A model generated the notes under the pieces. The model ran no database searches, had not been told where the DNA came from, and saw only the letters and a list, made by a program, of their open reading frames with translations. Shown here one piece after another: positions 44,964 to 56,102 of a DNA stretch of 64,000 bases. Location of the stretch: the NCBI GenBank assembly GCA_964503275.1, contig CAZCZO010000005.1:1-64000 (forward strand), in the 5' to 3' direction. Numbering within the stretch: the first letter of the stretch is position 1; every line of letters starts with the position of its first letter. The stretch comes from DASRAP01 sp964503275 (GTDB taxonomy: Bacteria; Gemmatimonadota; Gemmatimonadetes; Gemmatimonadales; Gemmatimonadaceae). The translations under genes and the position numbers were made by a program.

Positions 44964-45511
44964 GCGCTGTGCTCCGGCCGCGAGACGGTGACCTCGTCGC
45001 GGCCGTCGATCTCGTGCACGGCGACATCGACGCGCCCGCCCGGCGGCACGGCGACCCGCTTGCCGATCACATCCGCATGGATGGGCAGCTCGCGCCCGCC
45101 GCGATCGATCAGCACCGCCAGCGCGATGCGGGCCGGCCGGCCGAAGTCCGTGAGCTCGTCCATCGCGGCCCGGATGGTGCGGCCCGTGAAGAGCACGTCG
45201 TCCACGATCACCACGCGACGCCCGTCGAGATCCAGCGGCAGATCGGTGCGGCCGACCACCGGGCGCGGTCCCACCGCCTGCAGATCGTCGCGGTACAGCG
45301 TGATGTCGAGCGCCCCGCGCGGGATCTCCGCGCCTTCGATGGCCGTGATCTCGGCCGCCAGGCGGTCGGCCAATTGCACGCCGCGGCGCTGGATGCCGAC
45401 CAGCAGCAGGCCCGCCGTGCCGTCATTCAGCTCGACGATCTCGCCCGCCATGCGCTTGAGCGTTCGGGCGACGGCGCGCGCATCGAGCAGGACGGTGGGC
45501 GAAGAAGGCAT
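44960..45511 (-). CDS. pyrR: Bifunctional PyrR regulator/uracil phosphoribosyltransferase
   Basis: PyrR controls pyr genes by binding mRNA in a UMP-dependent way and may salvage uracil. The 183-residue protein has the PRPP motif VVIVDDVLFTGRTIRAAMDE and LLLVGIQRRGVQLADRL. It heads the pyrR-pyrB-pyrC operon. A TATATT at 45526-45521 leaves almost no leader before ATG 45511, so classical leader attenuation seems impossible here. Confidence 0.93.
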   Translation of the reverse strand: MPSSPTVLLDARAVARTLKRMAGEIVELNDGTAGLLLVGIQRRGVQLADRLAAEITAIEGAEIPRGALDITLYRDDLQAVGPRPVVGRTDLPLDLDGRRVVIVDDVLFTGRTIRAAMDELTDFGRPARIALAVLIDRGGRELPIHADVIGKRVAVPPGGRVDVAVHEIDGRDEVTVSRPEHSA

Positions 45512-45582
45512 CGGTGTACGAATATACGGCGCGGCCGTCGCGGACGGGAGATTAGTTTGCAGTCAGCCTCTTCCCCGACCAC

Positions 45583-45960
45583 ATGCTGCCGTACACGTTC
45601 TACAAAGTCGTCCATATCCTCGGCCTGCTCTTCGCGTACTCCGCCCTCGGCGGCGTCGCCGTCCACGCGGCGAACGGCGGGTCCAAGTCCACGGCGGTCA
45701 CGCGACGGCTGACCGCGGCGCTCCACGGCGGCGGCGTCTTCCTCACCTTGCTCGGCGGCTTCGGCATGCTGGCCCGCCTCGGCATCGTGCAAGGGCACCA
45801 GTTCCCCGGTTGGGTCTGGGGCAAGATCGTGATCTGGCTGATCATCGCGGTCGTGGTGATCCTGCCGTACCGCCGGCCACAGCTCGCGATCCCCGCGCTG
45901 GTGGCGCTCCCGTTCTTGGGTGGATTGGCGGCGTATCTCGCGGTGTACAAGCCGATCTGA
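45583..45960 (+). CDS. Small integral membrane protein
   Basis: The 125-residue product has about four hydrophobic helices (residues 5-25, 45-65, 80-97 and 102-120), with His residues in VVHILG, VAVHAANG and ALHGGG that might bind heme or metal. I cannot name it. It is a single gene divergent from pyrR and is followed by a hairpin. Confidence 0.75.
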   Translation: MLPYTFYKVVHILGLLFAYSALGGVAVHAANGGSKSTAVTRRLTAALHGGGVFLTLLGGFGMLARLGIVQGHQFPGWVWGKIVIWLIIAVVVILPYRRPQLAIPALVALPFLGGLAAYLAVYKPI

Positions 45961-45989
45961 CGCGGTCGCCGCGGCGGGGCGGAATGCCG

Positions 45990-46023
45990 AGCGCCCGCCG
46001 AGGAGGACTCCCCGGCGGGCGCT
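45990..46023 (+). terminator. Hairpin after the small membrane protein gene
   Basis: AGCGCCCGCCG (45990-46000) pairs with CGGCGGGCGCT (46013-46023), loop of 12. It lies between the plus-strand gene and the minus-strand tRNA-Ser and could serve both. Confidence 0.65.
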
Positions 46024-46037
46024 GGTCACAGCTCTGA

Positions 46038-46124
46038 CGGACAGGGCGGGATTCGAACCCGCGAAACGCTTTCACGTTTACGCGCTTTCCAGGCGCGTGC
46101 CTTCAGCCGCTCGGCCACCTGTCC
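46038..46124 (-). tRNA. tRNA-Ser (anticodon GGA)
   Basis: The 87-nt minus-strand gene folds as a class II tRNA: acceptor GGACAGG/CCTGTCC, anticodon loop CTGGAAA reading UCC/UCU, a long variable arm, and the T loop GGTTCGAATCC. The CCA end is not encoded. Confidence 0.95.
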
Positions 46125-46231
46125 ATACTTGCAGCGAGCGACCGCGACCCGCGCGTCCCTGCGACCGCGGAGAGGTCGCGAGCGCTCGCGTGCGTCACCA
46201 CGACACCCATCGCTCATCCCGACACGATCGA

Positions 46232-46318
46232 CGGACAGGGTGGGATTCGAACCCACGGTACCGTTACCGGCACACCGGTTTTCGAGACCGGCTCCTTCAG
46301 CCACTCGGACACCTGTCC
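46232..46318 (-). tRNA. tRNA-Ser (anticodon CGA)
   Basis: The 87-nt minus-strand gene has the same acceptor stem as its neighbour, anticodon loop CTCGAAA reading UCG, a long variable arm and T loop GGTTCGAATCC. CCA is not encoded. The 107-base gap between the two tRNAs holds nothing I recognise. Confidence 0.95.
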
Positions 46319-46419
46319 TTCACTTACCACACAGATCTGCAATATACGCGCAGCGACCACCTTGCTTCAAGGGCGGCGGGGTCCGGGAACCCGGACGAGG
46401 CGCTGCGCTCTCGTCCAGT

Positions 46420-47181
46420 ATGTCGCTGACCTGCTCTGCATGGCCTCGTCGCCCTCGGCCTCGCCCCGCCCTGTTCGCCGCGATCCTGTGCGCCCTCGCG
46501 GCGCGTCCGCTCCAGGCGCAGCGCCCCGCGCCCCTCGACGCCTTCCCGGCCCCGACGCGTCCCGTGGCGTCGATCGTCGCTCCGCGCTGGGTCGACGAGT
46601 CGACGCGTGACCAACTGCAGGAGGCCGAGCTCGTCCTGCGGGCCTTGGGCGTGCGTGCGGGGATGACCGTGGCCGACATCGGCGCCGGCGACGGCTACTA
46701 CGTGAGTCACCTCGTCCCCCTGCTCGGCGACTCGGGCCGGGTCTTCGCGGTCGATGTCGAGCCGCGCTACCTGGCGATGCTCCGGGACCGGGTGCGCCAG
46801 GCGCGATGGACGACGGTCGATGTGCGGGCGGGCGCCGGGCATGACCCACGACTCCCCGACGCGAGCGTGGATGTCGCCCTGATGATCCACATGTACCACG
46901 AGATCACGCAGCCCTACGGCCTGCTCTACCACCTGGCCTACGCCCTCAAGCCCGACGCGCTCGTGGGCGTGGTCGACATGGAGGCGCCGCCGCGGCAGCA
47001 CGGCACGCCGACTCCACTGCTGCGCTGCGAGTTCGAGGCGCTGGGGTACCGCTTCGTGCGTCGCGACGTCCTCGCGGACGGCGCGTACCTGGTGACCTTC
47101 CGCGCGCCGACGGCCGCGACACGCGTCACCTCACCGGCCGCGGTGCGCGAGCGCGTGAGCGCCGCAGCCTGCGCCGCGTAG
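46420..47181 (+). CDS. Exported class I SAM-dependent methyltransferase
   Basis: The 253-residue protein begins with a likely signal peptide (residues about 1-34, ending LQAQ). A class I methyltransferase core follows: SAM motif I VADIGAGDGYYVSHL, the acidic ribose-binding VFAVDVEPRYL, and VDVALMIHMYHEI. A periplasmic methyltransferase is odd because SAM is cytoplasmic; similar secreted-looking family members are known in FCB genomes. The substrate is unknown. ATG 46420 gives the signal peptide. Confidence 0.8.
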   Translation: MSLTCSAWPRRPRPRPALFAAILCALAARPLQAQRPAPLDAFPAPTRPVASIVAPRWVDESTRDQLQEAELVLRALGVRAGMTVADIGAGDGYYVSHLVPLLGDSGRVFAVDVEPRYLAMLRDRVRQARWTTVDVRAGAGHDPRLPDASVDVALMIHMYHEITQPYGLLYHLAYALKPDALVGVVDMEAPPRQHGTPTPLLRCEFEALGYRFVRRDVLADGAYLVTFRAPTAATRVTSPAAVRERVSAAACAA

Positions 47182-47231
47182 GACGGCGCACCGCGGAGAA
47201 CGGAGCACCGCGGAGGACGGCGCGCTGCGGG
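47181..47231. repeat. Three degenerate 17-bp tandem repeats
   Basis: GGACGGCGCACCGCGGA (47181-47197), GAACGGAGCACCGCGGA (47198-47214) and GGACGGCGCGCTGCGGG (47215-47231) follow one another directly after the methyltransferase stop codon. They lie between two convergent genes. No function is evident. Confidence 0.6.
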
Positions 47232-47268
47232 GCGCGCGCGGATCGGCGCCTGCGCGACCGCGCGGACC

Positions 47269-47724
47269 CTAGGCGAGTCGCACGGCGATGCTGCCGGCGG
47301 GCAGGGTGCAGTAGAAGGCCCGCTCGACGGTGACCGACTCGACGGGATACACGAGCCCGCCCTGCTCGAGCACATCGCCCAGCCGCACGGCGACCTCGAC
47401 CACGGGGTCGGGGGCCCCGCCACCGGGCGTGTGCTCCACGCGCATCGCCCGGAGCTGGACCGTCTCCTGCCACCCTGGACGCTCGGAGGCGGCGAGCGCC
47501 AGGCCGGGGCCCACGGACTCTGCTTGCACGACATAGCCCTGGCCGTACACGTCGAGCACGGACTCGACCGGGGCCGTGTTGGCCGCCAAGCGGAAGACGC
47601 CGGCGACGTCGGTGCGCTCGAGAGCGCTGAACCGCGCCTCACGGAAGAGGCGCGTGTCGGGGGTGAGGGCGTGGTCGGCGAGCAAGCGCTGGAGCGCCTC
47701 GGTCGTGGCAGCGTCGTGCGACAT
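47269..47724 (-). CDS. Hypothetical protein
   Basis: The 151-residue product has no signal peptide or membrane helix and no motif I recognise. It is a mixed alpha/beta sequence with an N-terminal helix (TTEALQRLLADHAL). ATG 47724 is the start; the gene follows tadA by 62 bases on the same strand. Confidence 0.6.
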   Translation of the reverse strand: MSHDAATTEALQRLLADHALTPDTRLFREARFSALERTDVAGVFRLAANTAPVESVLDVYGQGYVVQAESVGPGLALAASERPGWQETVQLRAMRVEHTPGGGAPDPVVEVAVRLGDVLEQGGLVYPVESVTVERAFYCTLPAGSIAVRLA

Positions 47725-47786
47725 GGAGCGTCTCGGGGAAGGAGCCAAGGATGATGGCGTACGCTATCCACCGGCCGCCTGAATCG

Positions 47787-48244
47787 CTACTGTCGCCGCG
47801 CCCGGAAGAACTCCGTGAGCATCGCGTTGCTGGCCTCGGCCATCACGCCCCCGAGGACGTCGGGCCGATGATTGAGCTTCGGATGCCGGAGCAGATCGTG
47901 GATCGACCCGACCATGCCCGCCTTGTCGTCCCACGCGCCGAAGACGACGCGCCCGAGCCGCGCGAGCACGATCGCCCCCGCACACATCGCGCAGGGTTCG
48001 AGCGTGACATACAGGGTGCAGTCGGACAGGCGTGCGTCGCCGAGGGTCGCGGCGGCCTCACGCAGGACCCGCACCTCGGCGTGCTGCGTGGCATCGCCGG
48101 TGGCGCGCATGGCATTCGCGGCGATCGCGACCGCGCTGCCGTCGCGGACGATCACGGCACCGACGGGGACCTCACCGCGCCCGCCCGCCTCCAGCGCCGC
48201 CGCCAGCGCCTGCGCCATCCAGCGGCCGTCCTCATCGCTGCGGC

Positions 48245-48248
<4 letters not shown>
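47787..48248 (-). CDS. tadA: tRNA(adenine34) deaminase TadA
   Basis: TadA makes inosine at the wobble base of tRNA-Arg. The 153-residue protein has the cytidine-deaminase-type zinc motifs HAEVRVLREAA and LEPCAMCAGAIV. VPVGAVIV precedes them. GTG 48248 overlaps the clpB stop as GTGA. Related nucleoside deaminases share the fold, but length and motifs fit TadA. Confidence 0.9.
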
Positions 48249-50827
<2,579 letters not shown>

Positions 50828-50886
50828 ACCCAGAGTATCGAGGCAATTCGGGTGCCACGAAAGGGGTGCCGGAACGGCATAAAGCA

Positions 50887-50917
50887 CGACCGCCCCGGCA
50901 GGTCGCCGGGGCGGTCG
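50887..50917 (-). terminator. Terminator of the 50939-51403 gene
   Basis: A perfect 13-bp GC-rich stem (50887-50899 with 50905-50917) and 5-base loop is followed on the minus strand by GTGCTTTAT. It lies between the small secreted protein gene and clpB. Confidence 0.75.
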
Positions 50918-50938
50918 CGGTGTCGGCATGTCAGGCCG

Positions 50939-51403
50939 TCACTTGGTTACTAGCATCTTCTTGGACATCCGGTACCCATCGACCTCAAGCTCGTAGAGAT
51001 ACACTCCCGAAGCTACTTCCTGGCGCGTGTTGAGATACTTCCCATCCCAATAGGCCTGGTATTCTCCGCACGGCAAGGACAGGCGATTGAGCCGCTGCCC
51101 TCCTGCCACGTCATTCGAGCCTCTCTGCAACACCGGCAAGGCCACCAACTGCACGAGCCCGTTGTACACTCGCAGAGAAACTTGGTACCGTCGACTGGGA
51201 TTCGAGCAGGTCGGGAAATCTCCGACGGTGAACGGGATCACAGTCTCAGGATTGAACGGGTTGGGATAGTTCTGCTTCAAACCTCCCTTCGTCCCCGTGG
51301 TGCGCTGCTGGGTCTGTGGGGGCCCAGCCTGCGCGTCACTACTTCGTGGCGCGAGGACCGCGAGGAACAGCACCGCAAGAAGTGCCGTCCAGCGTGACCT
51401 CAT
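50939..51403 (-). CDS. Small secreted protein with FlgD/T9SS-like C-terminal domain
   Basis: The 154-residue protein has a signal peptide (residues 1-24, ending SDAQA). A single domain follows, starting LKQNYPNPFNPETVIPF and ending LEVDGYRMSKKMLVTK, the hallmark of FlgD-Ig/type IX sorting domains. In the FCB group such domains normally sit at the end of large secreted proteins; here the domain stands alone. The gene and flanks are visibly lower in GC (about 53-58%) than the neighbours, hinting at recent acquisition. ATG 51403. Confidence 0.8.
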   Translation of the reverse strand: MRSRWTALLAVLFLAVLAPRSSDAQAGPPQTQQRTTGTKGGLKQNYPNPFNPETVIPFTVGDFPTCSNPSRRYQVSLRVYNGLVQLVALPVLQRGSNDVAGGQRLNRLSLPCGEYQAYWDGKYLNTRQEVASGVYLYELEVDGYRMSKKMLVTK

Positions 51404-51484
51404 ATGGTACTCCAGTCTGACAAAGTAAGTACAGGTAGTACGCTCCTCTGTGACGTTGTGGAAAAGTGGAGACCCATCTCAACG

Positions 51485-52258
51485 CTATGTCGCCCCGGTC
51501 CCGATGTCAAGGGACCCCCGCTCCCACACCTCGAAGGCGCGAAGCGGTCGGTGGTCACCGAGGTGCGCCTGGAGGAACTCGCGGAGCAGGCGCTGGTGGG
51601 CGCGGGTCGAGGCCGCGTCGAGGGGCGTAGCGGCGTCGCCCTCGATCCAGCGCGCCAGCGCCTGACGGGCCGACGCCGGCAGGCGACGCCGTGCGGGGAC
51701 CAGGCGGTCGCAGGCCGCACACACGACGCCACCGAGCGCGGCATCGAACCCCGCGGTGCCCTCCGGCGGGATCGCGTCCTCGCAGCGCACGCAGGCGTCG
51801 AGGGCGGGCGAGAATCCCAGCTCGTTGACGACGCGCCACACCGCCGCCAGTCCGGCGCTGCTCGCCGCAGCGTCGGGCGCGTCCTCGATGCGGTCGAAGG
51901 CCATCCGGAGCTCCTCGTACAGGCCCACGTGCGGCTCGCCCTCGGCGACCCGCAACACAAGCTCGGCGAGGGCGCTGGCGGCGGTGAATCGCGACCACCG
52001 CCCGGCGAGGCCGCCCCGGGAGCGCGAGACCTCGAAGGCCGCGAGGGTATGCAGGTCCCGGTTCGGGAGAGTCACCAGCTGGGCGGTGCCTTGGGCGAAC
52101 AGGTCCAGCGCCGGACCGAACCGGCTCTTGGGGCGGCGCGCGCCGCGGGCGATGACCGAGCAGACCCCCGCCTCGCGCGTGGCGAGGCGGAGGATGCGTG
52201 AGGTCTCGCGGTAGTCCAGGACGTGGAGGACCAACGCCTCGGTGACGAGCGGCGGCAC
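51485..52258 (-). CDS. recO: DNA repair protein RecO
   Basis: RecO loads RecA onto gapped DNA with RecR. The 257-residue protein has the N-terminal OB fold (EALVLHVLDYRETSRIL, VIARGARRPKSRFG) and a zinc-binding C-terminal part with CVRCED and CAAC. GTG 52258 is the start, 40 bases after the btuB stop, so it may be transcribed with the btu operon. Confidence 0.93.
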   Translation of the reverse strand: MPPLVTEALVLHVLDYRETSRILRLATREAGVCSVIARGARRPKSRFGPALDLFAQGTAQLVTLPNRDLHTLAAFEVSRSRGGLAGRWSRFTAASALAELVLRVAEGEPHVGLYEELRMAFDRIEDAPDAAASSAGLAAVWRVVNELGFSPALDACVRCEDAIPPEGTAGFDAALGGVVCAACDRLVPARRRLPASARQALARWIEGDAATPLDAASTRAHQRLLREFLQAHLGDHRPLRAFEVWERGSLDIGTGAT

Positions 52259-52297
52259 AGCGGGAAAGCTACACGGCCGCAGGACGCCGCCGTCGCG

Positions 52298-54268
52298 TCA
52301 GCGCCCCGCCCGCAGACCGGCGATGACCGTCCGTCCCGGGGCACGGAAGTTGGCCACCGCCTCGTAGCGCACATCGAGGAGGTTCTCGACGCGCAGCGTC
52401 GCCGACACCGGCATGCGCGACGGCACGAACGGCAGCGCGCGCATCACCGCGACATCCACGCGGGTGAAGGCGGGCTGCTCGACCGGCGTGGCCGGCCAGG
52501 CGCGGAAATCCCGGTCGTCGCGCGCGCCGGTCCGCGTGGCGCTGACATCGATCGTCGTGCTCGCCGGTGTCCAGCGGAGCCCGGCCACCGCCAGATGCGT
52601 CGGTCGCCGCAGCAGTCGATCGCCATCCACGAAGGTCGCCGAGGCACCTTCGTCGGCGCCGGCATCGGTCACTTCGGTGTCGAGCCACGTGTAACCCCCG
52701 TGCACCTGGAGCGCGGGGCCGAGGCGCCAGCGCGCTTCGAACTCGACCCCGTCGGCGCGGGCCGCCGCGAGGTTGGCGTAGTTCGGGGTGCCGGTCGGGA
52801 CGGTCGCCGCGTATTGGATGATGTCGCGGAAGCGCTGCGCGAAATAGGTCGCGCCGACGGACGCCCGGCCCGCGAGCACCGTCTGCGCGAGCCCGAGCTC
52901 CACCGAGGTCGTCCGCTCGGGGCGCAGCGCGGGGTCACCGATGGTGAAACCGGTGGCGAAGTTCTCGAAGAAGGTGGGCGCCTTGAACGCGTTGCCCACC
53001 GACGCGCGCAGCGAGGTCGAGGGCGTGACGGCATGGGCGAGGGCCGCGCGGCCGGTGTGGAAGACGCCGAACGCGCTGTTGTCGTCCCGCCGGCCGCCGA
53101 TCACATAGGTCGTGCGCGCGCCCAGGTTGCCGAGCAGCTGCGTGGCCAGCGCGATGGTCCGCCGCTCGGCGCTGAAGTCGCCCGGGAAGTCGCCGTACTC
53201 GGAGAACGAGGTCGAGCTGCTCACTTCGCGATCGTGACCATGCTCGACGATGAGGGACCACTGTTGCGCACCGAGCGTGACGTCGGAGCGCAGCTCCGCG
53301 AGATCGCGCGTGACCGTGGCGTCGCTGATGTACCCGAAGAAGCCGAGCGTGTCGGCGGGTCCGTCGGGGAGATCACGGATCGACGGGGTGCCCCGGTTGC
53401 GACTGGCGCGCGCACTCAGCAGGACCGCGGGCCGCAGCTGGACGCGCGCATCGAGCGCCGAGACGAGGCGTTGGGTCGTGGTGACGGTGTTGCTGTCGAC
53501 CAGCGCACCGCCGCCGTCGGTGGGATAGCGATACGCGTGATCGGTGTAGCGCAGGGTCGTCGCGAACGACCACGGGCCTGGCGTCCACGACAGGGCCGCG
53601 CTGGCCACGTCGTTGGTGAAGTCGTTGTTGAAGGGCAGGATCCCGGCCGAGGCGTGGCGTGCGCCGCCGACGGACCAGCGGAACACGTCGCCACCGGCGG
53701 CCGTGCCTTCGACGCGACGCGCCCCGTAGTTACCCGCCGCGACCGAGGCACTGGCCCGCGGCGCACCGGCACCGCGCGTGGTGAAGATCTGCACGACCCC
53801 GCTGACGGCATCGGAGCCATAGAGGATGCTCGCCGGGCCGCGGGTGACCTCGACGCGCTCGATGTTGTCGACGGTCAGTTGTCCGAAGTCGAAAAAGCCG
53901 CCCGGGGTGTTCAGCGGGACGCCGTCGACGAGGACGAGCGTGTAGTCGGTCTCACCGCCGCGCAGGAAGAGCCCGGTCTGGGCGCCGAAGGACCCGCCGG
54001 GCAGCACGGTGGCGCCGGGCACGAGCCGGAGGACATCGGCCAGTTGCGTGACGCCCGAGGCGCGCAGATCCGCTGCGGTGAACACCGAGGTGCTGATCGG
54101 CTGGGCCGCGGCGACCAGCTCGGTGCGCGTGGCGGTGACCGAGACCGCGGGGAGCAAGGGCGGCGCAGAGTCGGGGCGTGACTGCGCATGGGCGCTCGCG
54201 CTCGGCACCGTGCCGATCACGAGGGCGAAGGCGTGGAGGAACGAGAAACGGCGGTGCGACAACGTCAT
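52298..54268 (-). CDS. btuB: TonB-dependent outer-membrane receptor, BtuB-like
   Basis: The 656-residue protein should take cobalamin through the outer membrane. It has a signal peptide (1-29), a plug domain (about 40-160: SVSVTATRTE-like TonB region, LVPGATVLPGG, RGPASILYGSDAVSGVVQIF) and a beta-barrel to the end. Neighbours (btuFCD) and the cobalamin riboswitch upstream make B12 the likely substrate. ATG 54268 overlaps the btuD stop. Confidence 0.9.
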   Translation of the reverse strand: MTLSHRRFSFLHAFALVIGTVPSASAHAQSRPDSAPPLLPAVSVTATRTELVAAAQPISTSVFTAADLRASGVTQLADVLRLVPGATVLPGGSFGAQTGLFLRGGETDYTLVLVDGVPLNTPGGFFDFGQLTVDNIERVEVTRGPASILYGSDAVSGVVQIFTTRGAGAPRASASVAAGNYGARRVEGTAAGGDVFRWSVGGARHASAGILPFNNDFTNDVASAALSWTPGPWSFATTLRYTDHAYRYPTDGGGALVDSNTVTTTQRLVSALDARVQLRPAVLLSARASRNRGTPSIRDLPDGPADTLGFFGYISDATVTRDLAELRSDVTLGAQQWSLIVEHGHDREVSSSTSFSEYGDFPGDFSAERRTIALATQLLGNLGARTTYVIGGRRDDNSAFGVFHTGRAALAHAVTPSTSLRASVGNAFKAPTFFENFATGFTIGDPALRPERTTSVELGLAQTVLAGRASVGATYFAQRFRDIIQYAATVPTGTPNYANLAAARADGVEFEARWRLGPALQVHGGYTWLDTEVTDAGADEGASATFVDGDRLLRRPTHLAVAGLRWTPASTTIDVSATRTGARDDRDFRAWPATPVEQPAFTRVDVAVMRALPFVPSRMPVSATLRVENLLDVRYEAVANFRAPGRTVIAGLRAGR

Positions 54269-55131
54269 GGGGTACCTGGCGGTGAGGAGAACGGCGGTGC
54301 GGAGGACGACGGGGTGACTGCGGTGCTCGATGTCGGCGATGGGGCCGTGCGGGGCGGTGCGCGCAGGGGGACGAGGGTGGGCGTCCCGACGGCGGGATCC
54401 CGGGTGACCACGACGGGCCAGCGATACACGCGCTCGAGGATGTCGCCGCGCATGACCTCGGACGGCGCACCCGCCGCCGCGATGCGGCCGGCGTCGAGCA
54501 GGATCATCGTCGTCGCGAAGCGCGCGACGAGATTGAGCTGATGCGACACGAGCAGCACCGCGCGGCCGGCCCGTGCGAGCGCCGCCAGCAGTTCGCACTG
54601 GGCCATCTCGTGGGCCACATCGAGGAAGGTGCCGGGCTCGTCGAGCACGAGGGCCTCGCCGTCCTGCGCGAGCGCACGGGCCAAGCGGACGCGTTGCCAC
54701 TCGCCGCCGGAGAGTTCATCCGTGCGTCGACCCGCCAGCGTCGCCGCGTCGGCCATCGCGAGTGCATCGGCGATGCGCTGTGACGCCTGCCCGTCGGCCG
54801 CGCCCCACGGCGACTCATGCGCGTAGCGCCCGAGCGCGACGTACTCCTCGACCGCCAGCGGATACAGCGGCTCCTCGCGCTGCACGACGACGGCACAGCG
54901 GCGGGCGATCTCGCGTCGGCGCAGCGAGGCCAACGGTGCGTCGTCCAGTCGGATCGTGCCCGCACTGGGCTGCACACGACCGAGGAGGGCGCGCACCAGG
55001 GTGCTCTTGCCGCTGCCATTCGGCCCGACGATCGCGGTCACGGCGCCGCGCGGCGCGCTGAAGGTGACCCCCTGCACCGCCGGCGTCGTCGCGCGCGGGT
55101 AGGCGAGCGTCACGGCCTCGAAATGGATCAT
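54265..55131 (-). CDS. btuD: Cobalamin ABC transporter ATP-binding protein
   Basis: This FecCD-type importer ATPase has Walker A GPNGSGKSTLVRAL, signature LSGGEWQRVRLARAL, Walker B EALVLDEPGTFLD and the switch His in SHQLNLV. The 288-residue protein has a Pro/Ser-rich tail after about residue 245. ATG 55131 overlaps the btuC stop (ATGA). Confidence 0.93.
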   Translation of the reverse strand: MIHFEAVTLAYPRATTPAVQGVTFSAPRGAVTAIVGPNGSGKSTLVRALLGRVQPSAGTIRLDDAPLASLRRREIARRCAVVVQREEPLYPLAVEEYVALGRYAHESPWGAADGQASQRIADALAMADAATLAGRRTDELSGGEWQRVRLARALAQDGEALVLDEPGTFLDVAHEMAQCELLAALARAGRAVLLVSHQLNLVARFATTMILLDAGRIAAAGAPSEVMRGDILERVYRWPVVVTRDPAVGTPTLVPLRAPPRTAPSPTSSTAVTPSSSAPPFSSPPGTP

Positions 55132-56102
55132 CGCAGCCGCCCCATCCGCACGAGGAAGAACGGCACGCCGACGATGGCGGTGACGGCGCCGACGGGCAGT
55201 TCGATGGGAGCGCGGATCGTGCGCGCGACCAAGTCGGCCACGATGAGCAACGCCCCGCCGATCAACGCCGCGGCGACCATGGTCGGCCGCGCGCGGCGTG
55301 CGCCCAAGGACCGCGCGATGGCCGGGACCACGAGCCCGACGAATCCGATGAGCCCCGCCGCAGCGACCGTGGATGCGGCGAGCAGAGCCGCCGCCAGGAA
55401 GAGCACCGGCGCGGCCCGCTCGACCGACACCCCCAGCCCGGCGGCCGCATCCTCGCCAAGGCCCAGCGCATCGATGTCGCGGGCCCGGGCGAGCAGCACG
55501 CTGCCCCCCAGCGCGACGATGGCGGCGAGCGTCACCACCCCTGGCAGATCGGCGTCGGCGAGCGATCCCATCATCCACCACAGGGCGCCGCGCACTGCGG
55601 TGGGCGAGGCGCCCGACAGCACGATCATGATGGCGGCGTTCGCGAACGCGCCGACGACGACGCCCGCCATCACGAGCAGACGTGGATCGAAGCGGCCACC
55701 TGCGAGGCGTGCCACCGCCAGCACCAACAGCGTGGCACCCGACGCACCGACGAAGGCGGCCCCGGACACGCCGACGGCGCCGCCGACCCCCGCCGACACC
55801 GCGAGCACCGCCCCGACGGCCGCGCCACCGGAGACGCCGAGCAGATAGGGCTCGGCGAGCGGATTCCGGAGCACCCCCTGCAGGGTGGCACCGCTGACGG
55901 CCAGTGCGGCGCCCGCGCAAAGCGCGAGCAGCACGCGGGGCAGCCGCACGTCCTGCACGATGCTGACGGTGCGTGGGTCGCCGTGCCCACGCAGTGCGTC
56001 GAGGAGCTCGGCCACGCCGATCGGCACCGCGCCGAACGCCACGCCGAGCGTCACGGCGACCAGCAGCACGCCGACCAGGACGAACCAGCGCGAGGACGTC
56101 AC
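55128..56102 (-). CDS. btuC: Cobalamin ABC transporter permease (FecCD family)
   Basis: The 324-residue protein has about ten membrane helices and the family motifs PRVLLALCAGAALAVSGATLQG, GVSGGAAVGA and GLIGFVGLVVPAIARSL. GTG 56102 overlaps the btuF stop as GTGA. It forms the membrane channel of BtuCDF. Confidence 0.93.
   Translation of the reverse strand: MTSSRWFVLVGVLLVAVTLGVAFGAVPIGVAELLDALRGHGDPRTVSIVQDVRLPRVLLALCAGAALAVSGATLQGVLRNPLAEPYLLGVSGGAAVGAVLAVSAGVGGAVGVSGAAFVGASGATLLVLAVARLAGGRFDPRLLVMAGVVVGAFANAAIMIVLSGASPTAVRGALWWMMGSLADADLPGVVTLAAIVALGGSVLLARARDIDALGLGEDAAAGLGVSVERAAPVLFLAAALLAASTVAAAGLIGFVGLVVPAIARSLGARRARPTMVAAALIGGALLIVADLVARTIRAPIELPVGAVTAIVGVPFFLVRMGRLR

Noticed and set aside
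44100..46037. A 645-codon plus-strand frame opposite pyrB and pyrR
   Set aside because: It has no domain, is rich in Arg, and lies antisense to well-supported genes; a composition artefact.
52223..54181. A 652-codon plus-strand frame opposite btuB
   Set aside because: Low-complexity Arg/Gly-rich translation, antisense to a clear receptor gene.
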